From Ewingella americana (GTDB taxonomy: Bacteria; Pseudomonadota; Gammaproteobacteria; Enterobacterales; Enterobacteriaceae), in assembly GCF_006438725.1 (NCBI RefSeq), contig NZ_RCZD01000014.1, positions 1 to 64,000 of the forward strand: 64,000 nt of DNA, in the 5' to 3' direction. The notes below the pieces were generated by a model. The model was not told the origin of the DNA and made no database searches. It worked only from the letters and a program-made list of their open reading frames with translations. A program made the translations under genes and the position numbers. Below, piece after piece: positions 1-9,179 of this stretch (position 1 is its first letter; each line of letters opens with the position of its first letter).

Positions 1-120
1 CATTACTCACCCGTCCGCCGCTCGTCACCCAGAGAGCAAGCTCTCCTGTGTTACCGCTCGACTTGCATGTGTTAGGCCTGCCGCCAGCGTTCAATCTGAG
101 CCATGATCAAACTCTTCAAT
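1..120 (-). rRNA. rrs: 16S ribosomal RNA, 5' end (partial)
   Basis: Read on the minus strand, the segment starts AATTGAAGAGTTTGATC and continues into the universal start of bacterial 16S rRNA, including the ATTGAACGCTGGCGGC block and the V1 region. Only about the first 120 nucleotides lie in the window; the gene runs off the left edge. Its place next to murI and btuB matches the rrnB-type operon of E. coli. Confidence 0.97.
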
Positions 121-300
121 TAAAAGTTCGATTTGCTTCAACTCGTGAAGCGGTGCTCAAAAATTAACTTTCGTAATAATTCACTTAAATGAATTACTGC
201 TTGGTCACTCTTTAAGACTTGATATTTTTTGCCACCGAAGTGGCTGATATCGTCTTGTGAGTGCCCACACAGATTGTCTGATAAATTGTTAAAGAGCATG
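121..300 (-). promoter_or_regulatory. rrn leader with boxA antitermination site
   Basis: Between the promoters and 16S lies a typical rrn leader. Positions 287-298 read TGCTCTTTAACA on the minus strand, the boxA element that recruits NusB/NusE antitermination factors. It is followed by the conserved enterobacterial stretch beginning ATTTATCAGACAATC. The rest of the leader (121-250) holds 16S processing-stem sequence and no gene. Confidence 0.85.
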
Positions 301-340
301 CCGCTGTTCCGATAAGAATCTTATGCGGCGCGGGAGGCGT

Positions 341-368
341 ATATTACGTTTTCCCGCTGAAGAGTCAA
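341..368 (-). promoter_or_regulatory. rrn P2 promoter
   Basis: On the minus strand a -35 TTGACT (363-368) and a -10 TAATAT (341-346) are separated by 16 bp, followed by a GC-rich discriminator. This is the usual form of the downstream rrn P2 promoter, about 220 bp before the 16S start. Confidence 0.8.
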
Positions 369-450
369 GAGATTATTCATTCGAACATTCTTCTTTTTCT
401 CTTCCTAATCAGGCGACTTCGCAATCGTTGTTCCCGGTCAGTGGAGGCGC

Positions 451-500
451 ATTATAGGGAGTTCTCAGACGGTGGCAACCCCTAAAATACAAATAATTTA
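451..500 (-). promoter_or_regulatory. rrn P1 promoter with AT-rich UP element
   Basis: On the minus strand a -35 TTGCCA (473-478) and a perfect -10 TATAAT (451-456) are spaced by 16 bp. A GCGCCTCC discriminator follows, typical of growth-rate and ppGpp-controlled rrn P1. The upstream 480-500 segment is AT-rich and looks like an UP element. Any Fis sites would lie in the murI 3' end; none was confirmed by eye. Confidence 0.82.
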
Positions 501-530
501 CCGACAGCTGAATCTTTCAGCAAAAGCTGT

Positions 531-1412
531 TTAAAGCGACAATTCCTGGATGCTTTTAAAGCCATATGCCTGCAAAACAGGCAGCAGAACTTCCGTCTCC
601 GGCGTTGCCGCCATGCAATACGCCAGACTCTCTATTTCAACGCCCTCTTTCTTAGCAGGCATTTTCTGGTGAGAAGTTTCAATCAACCAGTGCGCGCGGC
701 GTGCAATCGCTGAACCGGAGTCAATCAGCCGCGTACCGTCAGGTAATACCTGCGCCAGTTCATCACTCAGCAGCGGAAAGTGCGTACAGCCAAGAACAAC
801 GGTGTCAGGCGGCTCTTGCATTCGTAACCAGGGCTGAAGGATTTTCTTTAATACCGGCAATGGCACTGCAGCGCCATGCAACTTCGCCTCAGCGATTTCT
901 ACCAGCTCGGCGGAACCCAGCATCAGAATTTTGCAATCCGTCGCAAAGCGGGCGATCAAGTCGTGAGTATAAGGACGCTGAACAGTAGCGCGTGTTGCCA
1001 GCAAGCCGACGACACCATTGCGTGTCAGTTTTGCCGCCGGTTTGATGGCAGGAACGACGCCGACGACCGGGCAATCGAATTTGGCTCGCAATGCAGGAAG
1101 TGAAACCGTGCTCGCGGTGTTGCAGGCGATAACAATAATAGAAAGGGGATGACGTTTTTCGACTGCGCTGACGATTTCGACCACACGCTCGACAATGAAC
1201 GCTTCGGACTTCTCACCATAAGGGAAAGCCACATTATCAAAAGCGTATATATAGTGAAGGTCCGGCAACATCTGCCGGACCTCATGATAAACCGACAACC
1301 CGCCGACGCCAGAGTCAAACACCAGCACGGTCGGGCGGTCGGGAATTATCGAGTGATCAGAAGGTATAGCTTCCAGTGAGGTAGTATTCCCGGCCAGCAG
1401 TTTGGTATCCAT
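531..1412 (-). CDS. murI: Glutamate racemase MurI
   Basis: Interconverts L- and D-glutamate in the cytoplasm, supplying D-Glu for peptidoglycan precursors. The 293-residue product carries the family motif DSGVGG at about residue 33 and both catalytic cysteine motifs, ACNTAST (Cys97) and [10 protein letters not shown] (near 209). The start ATG at 1412 aligns with E. coli MurI, although the frame stays open to 1457. The gene begins inside the 3' end of btuB (about 56 nt overlap), as in E. coli, so the two are probably co-transcribed or translationally coupled. The rrn promoters begin just after its stop. Confidence 0.96.
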   Translation of the reverse strand: MDTKLLAGNTTSLEAIPSDHSIIPDRPTVLVFDSGVGGLSVYHEVRQMLPDLHYIYAFDNVAFPYGEKSEAFIVERVVEIVSAVEKRHPLSIIVIACNTASTVSLPALRAKFDCPVVGVVPAIKPAAKLTRNGVVGLLATRATVQRPYTHDLIARFATDCKILMLGSAELVEIAEAKLHGAAVPLPVLKKILQPWLRMQEPPDTVVLGCTHFPLLSDELAQVLPDGTRLIDSGSAIARRAHWLIETSHQKMPAKKEGVEIESLAYCMAATPETEVLLPVLQAYGFKSIQELSL

Positions 1413-3231
1413 ATGCCGTCTCGTAATTTTTATCAAACAAGTTAGCAATTCTACCACGAACGGTCAGATGGGAAGTGATTGGATAGGACGCGGCGAGATC
1501 GACCGTGCTATAACCTGGCAGACGTCGTTGTTCGCTATTGTATATCGACGTATTGTTGTCGAAACGCTTCCCAAAGTACTGATATGAAACATCCATATCG
1601 ACGTCAAAGACCGTCCAGTCGAGCTGATACTTGGCTTGCTGTTTGGAACGACGGGCAAGAACCTCATCATCTGAATCACGACGGGCATCTAAATATCCCA
1701 GCGTAATACGATGGCTTAATGGACCCGTATCAAAACTCCCGGTCCACTCCACACCCTTCAGGGTTGCGGCTTCGATATTGTAATAGCTGCCTTCAAACGT
1801 AGTTTCGTTATAGTCGTAAGTGATCAGATTATCGATCTTGTTACGATATGCAGACAGACGCCAGTTCAATGGCCCGGTGTCCCCTTCCAAACCGGCTTCC
1901 CACTGTTTTGACTCTTCAGCTTTTAAATCCTCATTAGAGGAAATGTAATAACGTTTCTGGCCATACATTTGTCCCAGGGTCGGGGCCTGGAAGCCTGTGC
2001 CATAAGAAAGCGTGACGCGGTAATCAGGAACAAACTCCCAGGCGGCTGCACTCTGCCATGTCCCATTCCATCCAAACTGATCGCTATCATCACCACGCAC
2101 CGCACCTTCGAACGTCACGGTGCCAAATTGCTGCTGTCCGGTCAGGTAAACACCCGTGTTATCGCGTTTATAGTCGTCCGAGAGATACTGGTCAGAGGAA
2201 GTCAGTTTCTGTTGTTGCCAATCGAGGCCCGCACTCAGCATGCCGTGGCCAATACGATAGGTATTTCCCCATCGAAGATTACGCTGTTCCATATCGTCCA
2301 GCGAGGTCCCGTCGCCATAGAGTCCATTCGTGCTGACGTAGTTGTAATCTTTATAGGTTTGATCGCTGGCGGTAAACTCTGTCGCGTAATCACCCTGAGT
2401 GAAACGAAGACCGGTATCGTAGGTGTGGTTAAACAGCTGGCGTTCATCACTGCCACCTGAATATCCCGCATCATAGTCAGAGTTGTCACCATAACCATAG
2501 CCACGGAAGAAACCTGAAAGCTGGTCATTGAACTGATGTTCAATCCCCGCCCAGAACGATTTACTTCTCCAGCCATCGCGATCACGGTCAACAGAATAGG
2601 TGGAATCAGGTTGAACATTGAAACCACGAGTATCCTGAAAAGCGCCCGCGACGGTGACCATCGTGTTATCACCCACTTTCTGCCTGACGCTACCGTCATA
2701 TTGTTGATAGTGGTTTGAACCGACGCCAGCTTCGACCATCGCGCCAGGGGTTGTGGTTTGCGTAATAATGTTAATCACGCCACCAATGGCATCCGCACCA
2801 TATACCGCTGAACGTGGGCCGCGAATAAACTCAATACGCTGTACCAGTGAAATGGGAATTTGATTGAGATCGGCAACACCGGTTATCCCAGGTTTAGCCA
2901 GCGGAATACCATCAACCAGAACTAATGTATGGCGAGCCTCAGACCCACGCACATATAAAGAAGCGCTTTGCCCCATTCCGCCATTTTGCGCAATATCCAC
3001 ACCCGGCAAGCGGCGCATAGCCTCTAAAATATTTTTCGACTGCCAGCGGTCAATATCATCACGGGTGACAATATCCATTGGTGCTAATACGGTTGAAACA
3101 GGCTGTGGAAAACGGTTGGCAGTGACAACGAGGTTATCGCTATTATCCGAAGAAGAGGTACTGTCTTGCGCCCACCCTGAAAAAGCTGTGACAGATAAAA
3201 CCGTCAGCAGCACGTGCTTTTTAATTGTCAT
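1357..3231 (-). CDS. btuB: TonB-dependent vitamin B12 outer membrane receptor BtuB
   Basis: Outer membrane beta-barrel that imports cobalamin using TonB energy. The 624-residue precursor has a signal peptide (about 1-21, ending GWAQ) and a TonB box NLVVTA near residue 33. A plug domain follows ([11 protein letters not shown], then [10 protein letters not shown]), and the long barrel ends in the terminal Phe of outer membrane proteins (GSYTF). E. coli BtuB is 614 residues. The start at 3231 matches E. coli and lies just after the riboswitch hairpin; an upstream in-frame extension to 3276 is inside the riboswitch platform and is not used. It overlaps murI downstream and is divergent from trmA. 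Confidence 0.96.
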   Translation of the reverse strand: MTIKKHVLLTVLSVTAFSGWAQDSTSSSDNSDNLVVTANRFPQPVSTVLAPMDIVTRDDIDRWQSKNILEAMRRLPGVDIAQNGGMGQSASLYVRGSEARHTLVLVDGIPLAKPGITGVADLNQIPISLVQRIEFIRGPRSAVYGADAIGGVINIITQTTTPGAMVEAGVGSNHYQQYDGSVRQKVGDNTMVTVAGAFQDTRGFNVQPDSTYSVDRDRDGWRSKSFWAGIEHQFNDQLSGFFRGYGYGDNSDYDAGYSGGSDERQLFNHTYDTGLRFTQGDYATEFTASDQTYKDYNYVSTNGLYGDGTSLDDMEQRNLRWGNTYRIGHGMLSAGLDWQQQKLTSSDQYLSDDYKRDNTGVYLTGQQQFGTVTFEGAVRGDDSDQFGWNGTWQSAAAWEFVPDYRVTLSYGTGFQAPTLGQMYGQKRYYISSNEDLKAEESKQWEAGLEGDTGPLNWRLSAYRNKIDNLITYDYNETTFEGSYYNIEAATLKGVEWTGSFDTGPLSHRITLGYLDARRDSDDEVLARRSKQQAKYQLDWTVFDVDMDVSYQYFGKRFDNNTSIYNSEQRRLPGYSTVDLAASYPITSHLTVRGRIANLFDKNYETAYGYQTAGREYYLTGSYTF

Positions 3232-3238
3232 TAATCGA

Positions 3239-3532
3239 GCATCCAAACTTAATTGGCGGATGCCGCAGAAAGACACCGACGTTTTCGCGACGACAGTGAA
3301 GTTGCGACGTAATATCGGCAGGTTTTCGGACTTAGGATTTGTTGGTTATTAATGAAGGAATAATAAACCGCCACCGGGCGATGACTTCCCATCTCTCATT
3401 TTTCTATAAAAGAAAAAGAAGACAGTGTCTGCATAAGAAAAATGCTATCGCCGTGCTTTCCCCATACCGCTGCGCGCCAGTTCCGGATTCACACCGGATT
3501 CCCTTTTAACTCAGTTATTGAGGCCGAAGGCC
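3239..3532 (-). promoter_or_regulatory. Adenosylcobalamin riboswitch of btuB
   Basis: The minus strand holds the core of a class I cobalamin riboswitch: GGGAATCCGGTGTGAATCC (about 3490-3510), then ACTGGCGCGCAGCGGTA, and further on AAGTCCGAAAACCTGCC (about 3312-3330). Near the gene, GGCATCC (about 3258-3264) can pair with GGATGC (3239-3244) just before the btuB start. This resembles the ribosome-site-sequestering hairpin of E. coli btuB. Ligand binding is expected to block btuB translation. It fills most of the 453-bp btuB-trmA gap; the remainder (3533-3684) holds the trmA promoter region. Confidence 0.93.
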
Positions 3533-3684
3533 AATCCTACGATCAACCCGTTTGGAAATCCAGACATCCATCGTGGAGAAAGAGTATTCCTCTTATAAAT
3601 ACAACAAGACTGGACATAATGGGGACATTCCCTACAATCCCCCGCAAAGTTAGCCAATTTATTGCCCGTTAGACGAGATAACCA

Positions 3685-4785
3685 ATGACGCCTGAAAACC
3701 TGCCTATTGAACAATACGACGACCAACTGGCGGAAAAGACCGCACGTCTCGCGGCGATGATGTCGCCTTTTCAGGCACCGGCCCCCGAGGTTTTCCGTTC
3801 CCCCGTCAGCCATTACCGCATGCGTGCAGAATTCCGCGTTTGGCATGACGAAGGCGATCTGTACCACATCATGTTTGATCAGCAGACAAAAGCTCGCGTG
3901 CGTGTGGACCAGTTCCCCGCTGCCAGCGAGATTATCAACCGCCTAATGCCGGTGCTGATCGCGGCCATCAAGCTGGAACCCGCGCTGCGGCGGAAAATAT
4001 TCCAGATTGATTATTTATCCACGCGCAGCGGCAAAATTATTGCCTCACTGCTTTACCACCGCAAACTGGATGACGAATGGACGCAGGCCGCGACGGTGCT
4101 TCGAGACCAACTGCGCGAGCAGGGGTTTGATGTACAACTGATTGGCCGTGCCTCTAAAACCAAAATCATGCTGGATCAGGACTACATTGATGAAGTGTTA
4201 CCGGTAGCCGGCCGCGACATGATTTACCGTCAGGTAGAAAACAGCTTTACCCAGCCGAATGCTGAGATGAATATTCAAATGCTGGAGTGGGCGCTGGGCG
4301 TAACGGAAGGGTCAACCGGTGACTTGCTGGAGCTGTATTGCGGCAACGGTAACTTCTCGCTGGCCCTGGCGCGTAACTTTAACCGCGTACTGGCGACAGA
4401 AATTGCCAAACCCTCGGTCGCAGCGGCGCAGTACAACATCGCAGCTAATCACATCGACAACGTGCAGATCATCCGTATGGCCGCTGAAGACTTCACTCAG
4501 GCGATGAACGGCGTGCGCGAGTTCCGCCGTCTGAAAGACATTGAACTGACCGCCTACAACTGCAACACGATTTTTGTCGATCCACCGCGCAGCGGGCTGG
4601 ATGACGATACGGTGAAAATGGTGCAGGCGTACGACCGCATTCTTTATATCTCCTGCAACCCGGAGACGCTGAGCGCTAACCTAGACACGCTGAGCCACAC
4701 GCACCGTCTGACCAAACTGGCGTTGTTCGATCAGTTCCCCTATACGCACCACATGGAATGCGGTGTATTGCTGGAAAGAATCTGA
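3685..4785 (+). CDS. trmA: tRNA (uracil-5-)-methyltransferase TrmA
   Basis: Uses SAM to make 5-methyluridine at position 54 (T-loop) of tRNAs. The 366 residues equal the E. coli length. Visible motifs are the SAM-binding [22 protein letters not shown], the catalytic nucleophile in SCNPETL (Cys324 by alignment) and the C-terminal base in [11 protein letters not shown] (Glu358). It is divergent from btuB as in E. coli and ends before a strong hairpin terminator. The downstream neighbours (rhiN, rhiT) are not the usual enterobacterial ones. Confidence 0.97.
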   Translation: MTPENLPIEQYDDQLAEKTARLAAMMSPFQAPAPEVFRSPVSHYRMRAEFRVWHDEGDLYHIMFDQQTKARVRVDQFPAASEIINRLMPVLIAAIKLEPALRRKIFQIDYLSTRSGKIIASLLYHRKLDDEWTQAATVLRDQLREQGFDVQLIGRASKTKIMLDQDYIDEVLPVAGRDMIYRQVENSFTQPNAEMNIQMLEWALGVTEGSTGDLLELYCGNGNFSLALARNFNRVLATEIAKPSVAAAQYNIAANHIDNVQIIRMAAEDFTQAMNGVREFRRLKDIELTAYNCNTIFVDPPRSGLDDDTVKMVQAYDRILYISCNPETLSANLDTLSHTHRLTKLALFDQFPYTHHMECGVLLERI

Positions 4786-4805
4786 CTGGCGAACGCTTAA
4801 CATAG

Positions 4806-4833
4806 AAAATGGGCACCTCGGCGTGCCCATTTT
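4806..4833. terminator. Bidirectional terminator between trmA and rhiN
   Basis: A perfect 11-bp stem, AAAATGGGCAC pairing with GTGCCCATTTT around the loop CTCGGC. A-tract and T-tract flanks allow it to end both the rightward trmA and leftward rhiTN transcripts. Confidence 0.88.
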
Positions 4834-4859
4834 TATGCAGACGATAATAAAAACCCGTT

Positions 4860-5999
4860 TTACAGATACACCCGCAGATACTCCGACAGACACAAAATCG
4901 CCATCGCCTGTCCGTACGGCATAGAAGTCAGCGCAATTTCACGATAAAAATCCAAATTCGATCCCATTGCCGTCCCAAACGAGGTTTGCGTCAGTTCGCC
5001 CGCCGGATTGATGTGTTTAATCACGCCCTGAATGGCTTTTTCCGCCACCGGCGCATAAGAGGCCTCGATATAACGCTTGCGTACTGCTTTCAATATTCCG
5101 TAGGCAAAACCCGCGGTCGCAGAGCTTTCGAGATAAGACTGAGGGTCATCGAGCAGCGTATGCCACAGGCCACTGTCATCCTGGCATCTCGCCAGCGCAG
5201 CAACCTGACTCTCCAGCACCTGTAACAAATAGCGTCGTGTCGCGTTGTTCTCGGGTAAATCGACCAGTTCGAGAAACTCCGGGATAGCAATCGTCAGCCA
5301 GCTGTTACCGCGTGCCCAGCGGGCATTGGCAAAATTATGATGACCGTCGAATGTCCAGCCATGGAACCACAGGCCGGTTTCGCGATCCATCAGATACTGG
5401 ATATGAACCAGGAACTGATAGGTTGCCTCTTCGACGAATTCCGTGCGGCCTAACAGTTTGCCTATTTTCGCCAACGGCAGCACGCTCATCATCAGCGTGT
5501 CATCCCACATTTGCTGATGGTTTTCATTGTTATAAACAATATGCTGCATCGCGCCTTTATCGGTACGCGGCATCTCGTACATCACCCATTCTGCCCAGCG
5601 CTCCAGATAAGGCCGCCATGCCGCATTACCGGTTTCCTCATAGCGGTAAGCCAGCGTCAGGAACGGGCTCATGGTGTTGACGTTTTTGGTGGGCGTGCCT
5701 TCTGCCAGCCGCGCGGTGAACCAATCATCAATAATCGCGCGCATCTGGTCGTCACCCGTCTGCTGGTAATACTGATAAATTCCATATAAGCCAATGCCAT
5801 GCGTCCACTCCCAGCCCGCCCAGCCTTTGGTATCGATCACCCGGCCATCGTCAAGACGCAGCAGAAACTCACCGGTTTTATCTTCGATATTGACCAGATT
5901 GTCGGTCACTTTGTGGATCAGCCCCTGCAATTCGCTGCGCGAAATAAAATGCTCTGGCTGTCTCAGCAACGCGCTGTGCTTAACTTCAAAAACTTGCAT
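4860..5999 (-). CDS. rhiN: Unsaturated rhamnogalacturonyl hydrolase, GH105 (RhiN-like)
   Basis: A 379-residue cytoplasmic protein (no signal peptide) of the GH88/GH105 family, which removes the unsaturated galacturonyl residue from products of rhamnogalacturonan lyases. Family signs are the alpha/alpha-barrel pattern with GWEWTHG near residue 62, MWDDTLMMSVLPLA with the conserved acidic residues, and NARWARGNSWLTIA. The start at 5999 has a good Shine-Dalgarno, AAGGAG. It lies 15 bp after rhiT, so the pair is an operon like Dickeya rhiTN. No lyase gene is in the window. The exact substrate is inferred from the family and the neighbour. Confidence 0.85.
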   Translation of the reverse strand: MQVFEVKHSALLRQPEHFISRSELQGLIHKVTDNLVNIEDKTGEFLLRLDDGRVIDTKGWAGWEWTHGIGLYGIYQYYQQTGDDQMRAIIDDWFTARLAEGTPTKNVNTMSPFLTLAYRYEETGNAAWRPYLERWAEWVMYEMPRTDKGAMQHIVYNNENHQQMWDDTLMMSVLPLAKIGKLLGRTEFVEEATYQFLVHIQYLMDRETGLWFHGWTFDGHHNFANARWARGNSWLTIAIPEFLELVDLPENNATRRYLLQVLESQVAALARCQDDSGLWHTLLDDPQSYLESSATAGFAYGILKAVRKRYIEASYAPVAEKAIQGVIKHINPAGELTQTSFGTAMGSNLDFYREIALTSMPYGQAMAILCLSEYLRVYL

Positions 6000-6014
6000 G
6001 CGGTTCTCCTTGAT

Positions 6015-7610
6015 TTATAAACGGTGACCGGGCTGTTGTACCGACAGGTCGGGTGCCGTGTGACGAGTCAATTTTTGCGGTGGCGGATTGTGGCGATGCA
6101 AATAACCGATGTTGTTATTGCCCCACAGCGATTCGTATTTCATCCCCGTCAGTTCTTCCACCGTGGCGCGGTCCTCCGGCGTAATTTGCTCAGGAAGAAT
6201 GCGGTTAGCATCACGCATCTTTTGCGTTTCTCTCGCCAGCACGCGGTGAGTTTTCAGGTTGAGGCGGAAATAGAGGGAAATGACGAAGCCCATGGTCAGC
6301 ATCACCAGCGAACCTATCGTCAGCACACCGAGAATGGTGTGGCCCACCGACGGCAACTGCTCGCTTTTGCCCGAGACAAAACCGGCCAACTGCAAAATAA
6401 TCCCCACCAGCATGACGGCACCAGCCTGTGAGGCTTTGCGGGTTAACGTCATCACACCGGCGAAAATCCCCTCGCGGCGCTGACCGGTAATGGTTTCATC
6501 AACATCAGCAATGTAGGTATAGATGTTCCACGGCACATAGTTGATGCCGCCACGCCCCAAACCCGCCAGTGCCGAAATCAGCAGTAACAGAGACATCGAA
6601 TCGCTCATGTTGGAGAAATAGAGCACACCGTAAGAGATAACCGCCAGCCCGAATAAACTGACCGCCAACCGGTAAGAAGGTGCAGGGCCGAAGCGGATAC
6701 AGAGCGGGATCATGGCGATAACCGCCACAAATTGCAGGATGGCCATCATCCCCATCAGGTTCGATGCCACCGTGGCGGTTTGCATCAGCACAAACACCAC
6801 GTAATAGGTAAACACGGCATTGAAGACGTCCTGAGCGATATAACCGCCGAGGTACAACCCGAGGTGCTGGCGGAAAATCTTGATGCGCAGCGTAGAGGAC
6901 AACTCTACTTTCAGGCGTTTCAGGCTTTGTGCCAGCGTCAGTTGCTGACGTTCCCGTTCAATTTTTAATGTCGCTTCTGACTTAAGCTCCGCAGGCCGCT
7001 CCCAGGTAAAGAAATACACCAGCGTCAATACCAGCGCACAAATCACCGAGAAAACCAGACTCGAATAGAAGAATGAAATTGGATTGTCTTTACCAAGGTG
7101 CGAAAGCAGAATGCCCGGCAAAAATGCCGCCAGAATCGCCGAGAGCTGAGCCAGCGCAATGCGTGCGCCAGAAAACTTAGTCTTCTGTTTGAAATCGTCA
7201 GTCATTTCCGGCACCAACGTTTCATAAGGCACCAGAATCATGGTGTAGACGATATCGAACAGGAGATAAGTCAGCAGATAATAGACGTATCCCATATCGC
7301 CGACCCACATGAAGCTGTAGCTGAACACGCAAGGAATACCGAGAAGAATGAAGAATTTTCGGCGACCAAAACGCTTACCAAGCCAGGTGCCACCGAAGTT
7401 ATCGGTGAGATAGCCCATCAGCGGACTGAGTACCGCATCCGCCACGCGGGCGGTGGCGAAAATAAAGGTCGCTTCGATGGGACTTAGCCCGCAAAACGTG
7501 GTGTAAAAATAGAGAAGCCAGGCGGCAGTCAGCGCCGTGGTCCCGGCGCCGAGGAAATCCCCTGAGCCGTAAGCCAGATAATTTAATAATCCGATTTTGC
7601 GTGTTTTCAT
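6015..7610 (-). CDS. rhiT: GPH-family sugar transporter, rhamnogalacturonide type (RhiT-like)
   Basis: About 12 hydrophobic segments and the glycoside-pentoside-hexuronide cation symporter layout: N-terminal GSGDFLGAG, a VADAVLSPLMGYLTDN loop and GKRFGRRKFF after helix 2. It most resembles RhiT/TogT oligogalacturonide transporters of soft-rot bacteria and presumably brings rhamnogalacturonan oligosaccharides in for RhiN. ATG at 7610 has AGGGG 10 nt upstream; an ATG at 7619 is almost on top of that site, so 7610 is preferred. A near-consensus KdgR operator lies at 7807-7825. The exact solute is inferred. Confidence 0.82.
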   Translation of the reverse strand: MKTRKIGLLNYLAYGSGDFLGAGTTALTAAWLLYFYTTFCGLSPIEATFIFATARVADAVLSPLMGYLTDNFGGTWLGKRFGRRKFFILLGIPCVFSYSFMWVGDMGYVYYLLTYLLFDIVYTMILVPYETLVPEMTDDFKQKTKFSGARIALAQLSAILAAFLPGILLSHLGKDNPISFFYSSLVFSVICALVLTLVYFFTWERPAELKSEATLKIERERQQLTLAQSLKRLKVELSSTLRIKIFRQHLGLYLGGYIAQDVFNAVFTYYVVFVLMQTATVASNLMGMMAILQFVAVIAMIPLCIRFGPAPSYRLAVSLFGLAVISYGVLYFSNMSDSMSLLLLISALAGLGRGGINYVPWNIYTYIADVDETITGQRREGIFAGVMTLTRKASQAGAVMLVGIILQLAGFVSGKSEQLPSVGHTILGVLTIGSLVMLTMGFVISLYFRLNLKTHRVLARETQKMRDANRILPEQITPEDRATVEELTGMKYESLWGNNNIGYLHRHNPPPQKLTRHTAPDLSVQQPGHRL

Positions 7611-7806
7611 TACCGTCATGCCCCTGATTGAATCACCGATAGGCCTTGGCAGAATGCAAACGACCTCCGGCCCGTTCTGCCATGATCCAAATTAGCGGGG
7701 GGTAGCAATGAAAACCTTTCTCGTTTTGCCACCTGACTAGACTTTATGGCAAAAAAACGAAGATGGGGGCGATCAACTTCTAAATATTGAACATAGGTTC
7801 GATATT

Positions 7807-7825
7807 AATGAAATGGCAGTTCATT
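7807..7825. promoter_or_regulatory. KdgR operator upstream of rhiT
   Basis: AATGAAATGGCAGTTCATT matches the enterobacterial KdgR consensus AATRAAAYRNYRTTTYATT at 18 of 19 positions. A weaker match (14 of 19) lies at 7707-7725, closer to rhiT. KdgR represses pectin catabolic genes until 2-keto-3-deoxygluconate accumulates, which fits control of rhiTN. The 7611-7890 gap holds these sites and the rhiT promoter, and no gene that I can see. Confidence 0.75.
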
Positions 7826-7892
7826 AACTTGCGCTGATCAGGCAGTTTTAGCCTATCGGGCTTGGGCAAAAAACAGGAGTAACCAGTCATCA

Positions 7893-7918
7893 AAAAAGGC
7901 AACCCGCAGGTTGCCTTT
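7893..7918 (-). terminator. Terminator of fabR-yijD
   Basis: On the minus strand AAAGGCAACC pairs with GGTTGCCTTT around TGCG and is followed by a T run. It lies about 40 bp after the yijD stop. Confidence 0.85.
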
Positions 7919-7955
7919 ATGACGGTGTGCGACGCAATATCGCAGAACGTCGGCA

Positions 7956-8315
7956 TCAAATACTTTGCGATTTTCGTCGCTTCAACTTCACACCAATCCA
8001 GAAAACCAACGCGACACAAATCACCGACGGCAGGAAGTTGGAACCTATCTGCGGATATTCGGCCCGCACAATGGTGCTGTAAAGCAATAGCCCCAGCAGA
8101 AAACAGGCGGCGGCCAGCGTCGGTAAGCCTTTAGGCATTTCACCCTGGTGATAACGCAAATGCAGACAATACACCGCCAGCACCAACGCAATGACCGGGA
8201 AAATAGAGAACACGACAACGGAACTGAAAAATGCATCGAACGTACCGCTGATCGACAATCCGGCAATCAAGGCCAGGATCAGGGTGCCATTATCCTGGTT
8301 CGGTTGTTCAGTCAT
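7956..8315 (-). CDS. yijD: Inner membrane protein YijD (DUF1422)
   Basis: A 119-residue protein with four predicted hydrophobic helices, the same length as E. coli YijD. The conserved stretch [18 protein letters not shown] links helices 3 and 4. Its function is unknown. It starts 8 nt before the end of fabR (overlap 8308-8315), so the two are translationally coupled. The co-transcription with the unsaturated fatty acid regulator FabR is conserved across enterobacteria. Confidence 0.93.
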   Translation of the reverse strand: MTEQPNQDNGTLILALIAGLSISGTFDAFFSSVVVFSIFPVIALVLAVYCLHLRYHQGEMPKGLPTLAAACFLLGLLLYSTIVRAEYPQIGSNFLPSVICVALVFWIGVKLKRRKSQSI

Positions 8316-8976
8316 TTTCTATTCCTCCGGACTTATTCATGGGGGACACCGCCGTTCTTTCCTGCTGACGGCGATACCAGTAATACGCGCCTTTGGAAAT
8401 CATCCGCAACTGGAGTACCAGCCGTTCTTCAAGCTGGCGCCGCTGAGCAATGTCGACATCCAGCGCTTCGGCACCGGCGTTGAACACGATGATCACCATT
8501 GCTTCTGCCTGCGCTTCAGTAAAACTGCGCGGCATATGGTTTTCGAGTTGCAGATAGTCAGCAAGTTCCGCAATGAAATGCTGAATTTCTCGCGCAACTG
8601 CAGCACGAAAGGCGGAAGATGTGCCGGAACGTTCACGCAACAGCAAACGGAAGGCGTTCGGATTGTTACCAATGAACTCCATAAAAGTGGAAACAGATGT
8701 GCGGATCACGCTGCCACCTTTGGCAATACGCTGGCGCGCCTGACGCATCAGTTGACGAAGCATTAAGCCGCTCTCATCTACCATAGTCAGACCGAGTTCA
8801 TCGACGTCACGGAAATGCCGGTAAAAGGAGGTCGGCGCGATCCCTGCCTCACGCGAAACTTCACGCAGACTCAAACTGGCAAAGCTGCGTTCGGCACTGA
8901 GTTGGCTGAATGCCGCCTCAATCAGTGAGCGGCGCGTGCGCTCTTTTTGTTGTGCTCTTACGCCCATAACCTTCAT
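8308..8976 (-). CDS. fabR: TetR-family unsaturated fatty acid regulator FabR
   Basis: DNA-binding repressor of fabA and fabB that senses the unsaturated to saturated acyl-thioester ratio. The N-terminal TetR helix-turn-helix ([11 protein letters not shown] to TSFYRHF, about residues 16-53) and the rest closely match E. coli FabR. Two starts are possible: ATG at 8976 (222 aa, used here) and ATG at 8967 (MGVRAQQ, 219 aa), which matches the E. coli annotation. Neither has a strong Shine-Dalgarno. It is divergent from sthA and overlaps yijD. Confidence 0.94.
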   Translation of the reverse strand: MKVMGVRAQQKERTRRSLIEAAFSQLSAERSFASLSLREVSREAGIAPTSFYRHFRDVDELGLTMVDESGLMLRQLMRQARQRIAKGGSVIRTSVSTFMEFIGNNPNAFRLLLRERSGTSSAFRAAVAREIQHFIAELADYLQLENHMPRSFTEAQAEAMVIIVFNAGAEALDVDIAQRRQLEERLVLQLRMISKGAYYWYRRQQERTAVSPMNKSGGIEND

Positions 8977-9179
8977 ACGGAGTCTTTTCTTCTTATTAGC
9001 TGTTAGTCCAATGCAATTTCACTATACCAAAGTTTTTGATCGGCCGAGGTAAAGAAACTACAGCATAAAGTGGGTCAGAATGTTGCGGTTTTCCCACGTT
9101 TTGACAACTGCATGTAGGGGAAACCAGACTAATATGTTACTTTCTCGTTGTTATTTTGTATAAAAATAGGTTTCGAACC

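Noticed and set aside
1969-2460. A 163-codon frame antisense to btuB
   Set aside because: It is a shadow of the btuB reading frame; btuB is conserved over this whole region.
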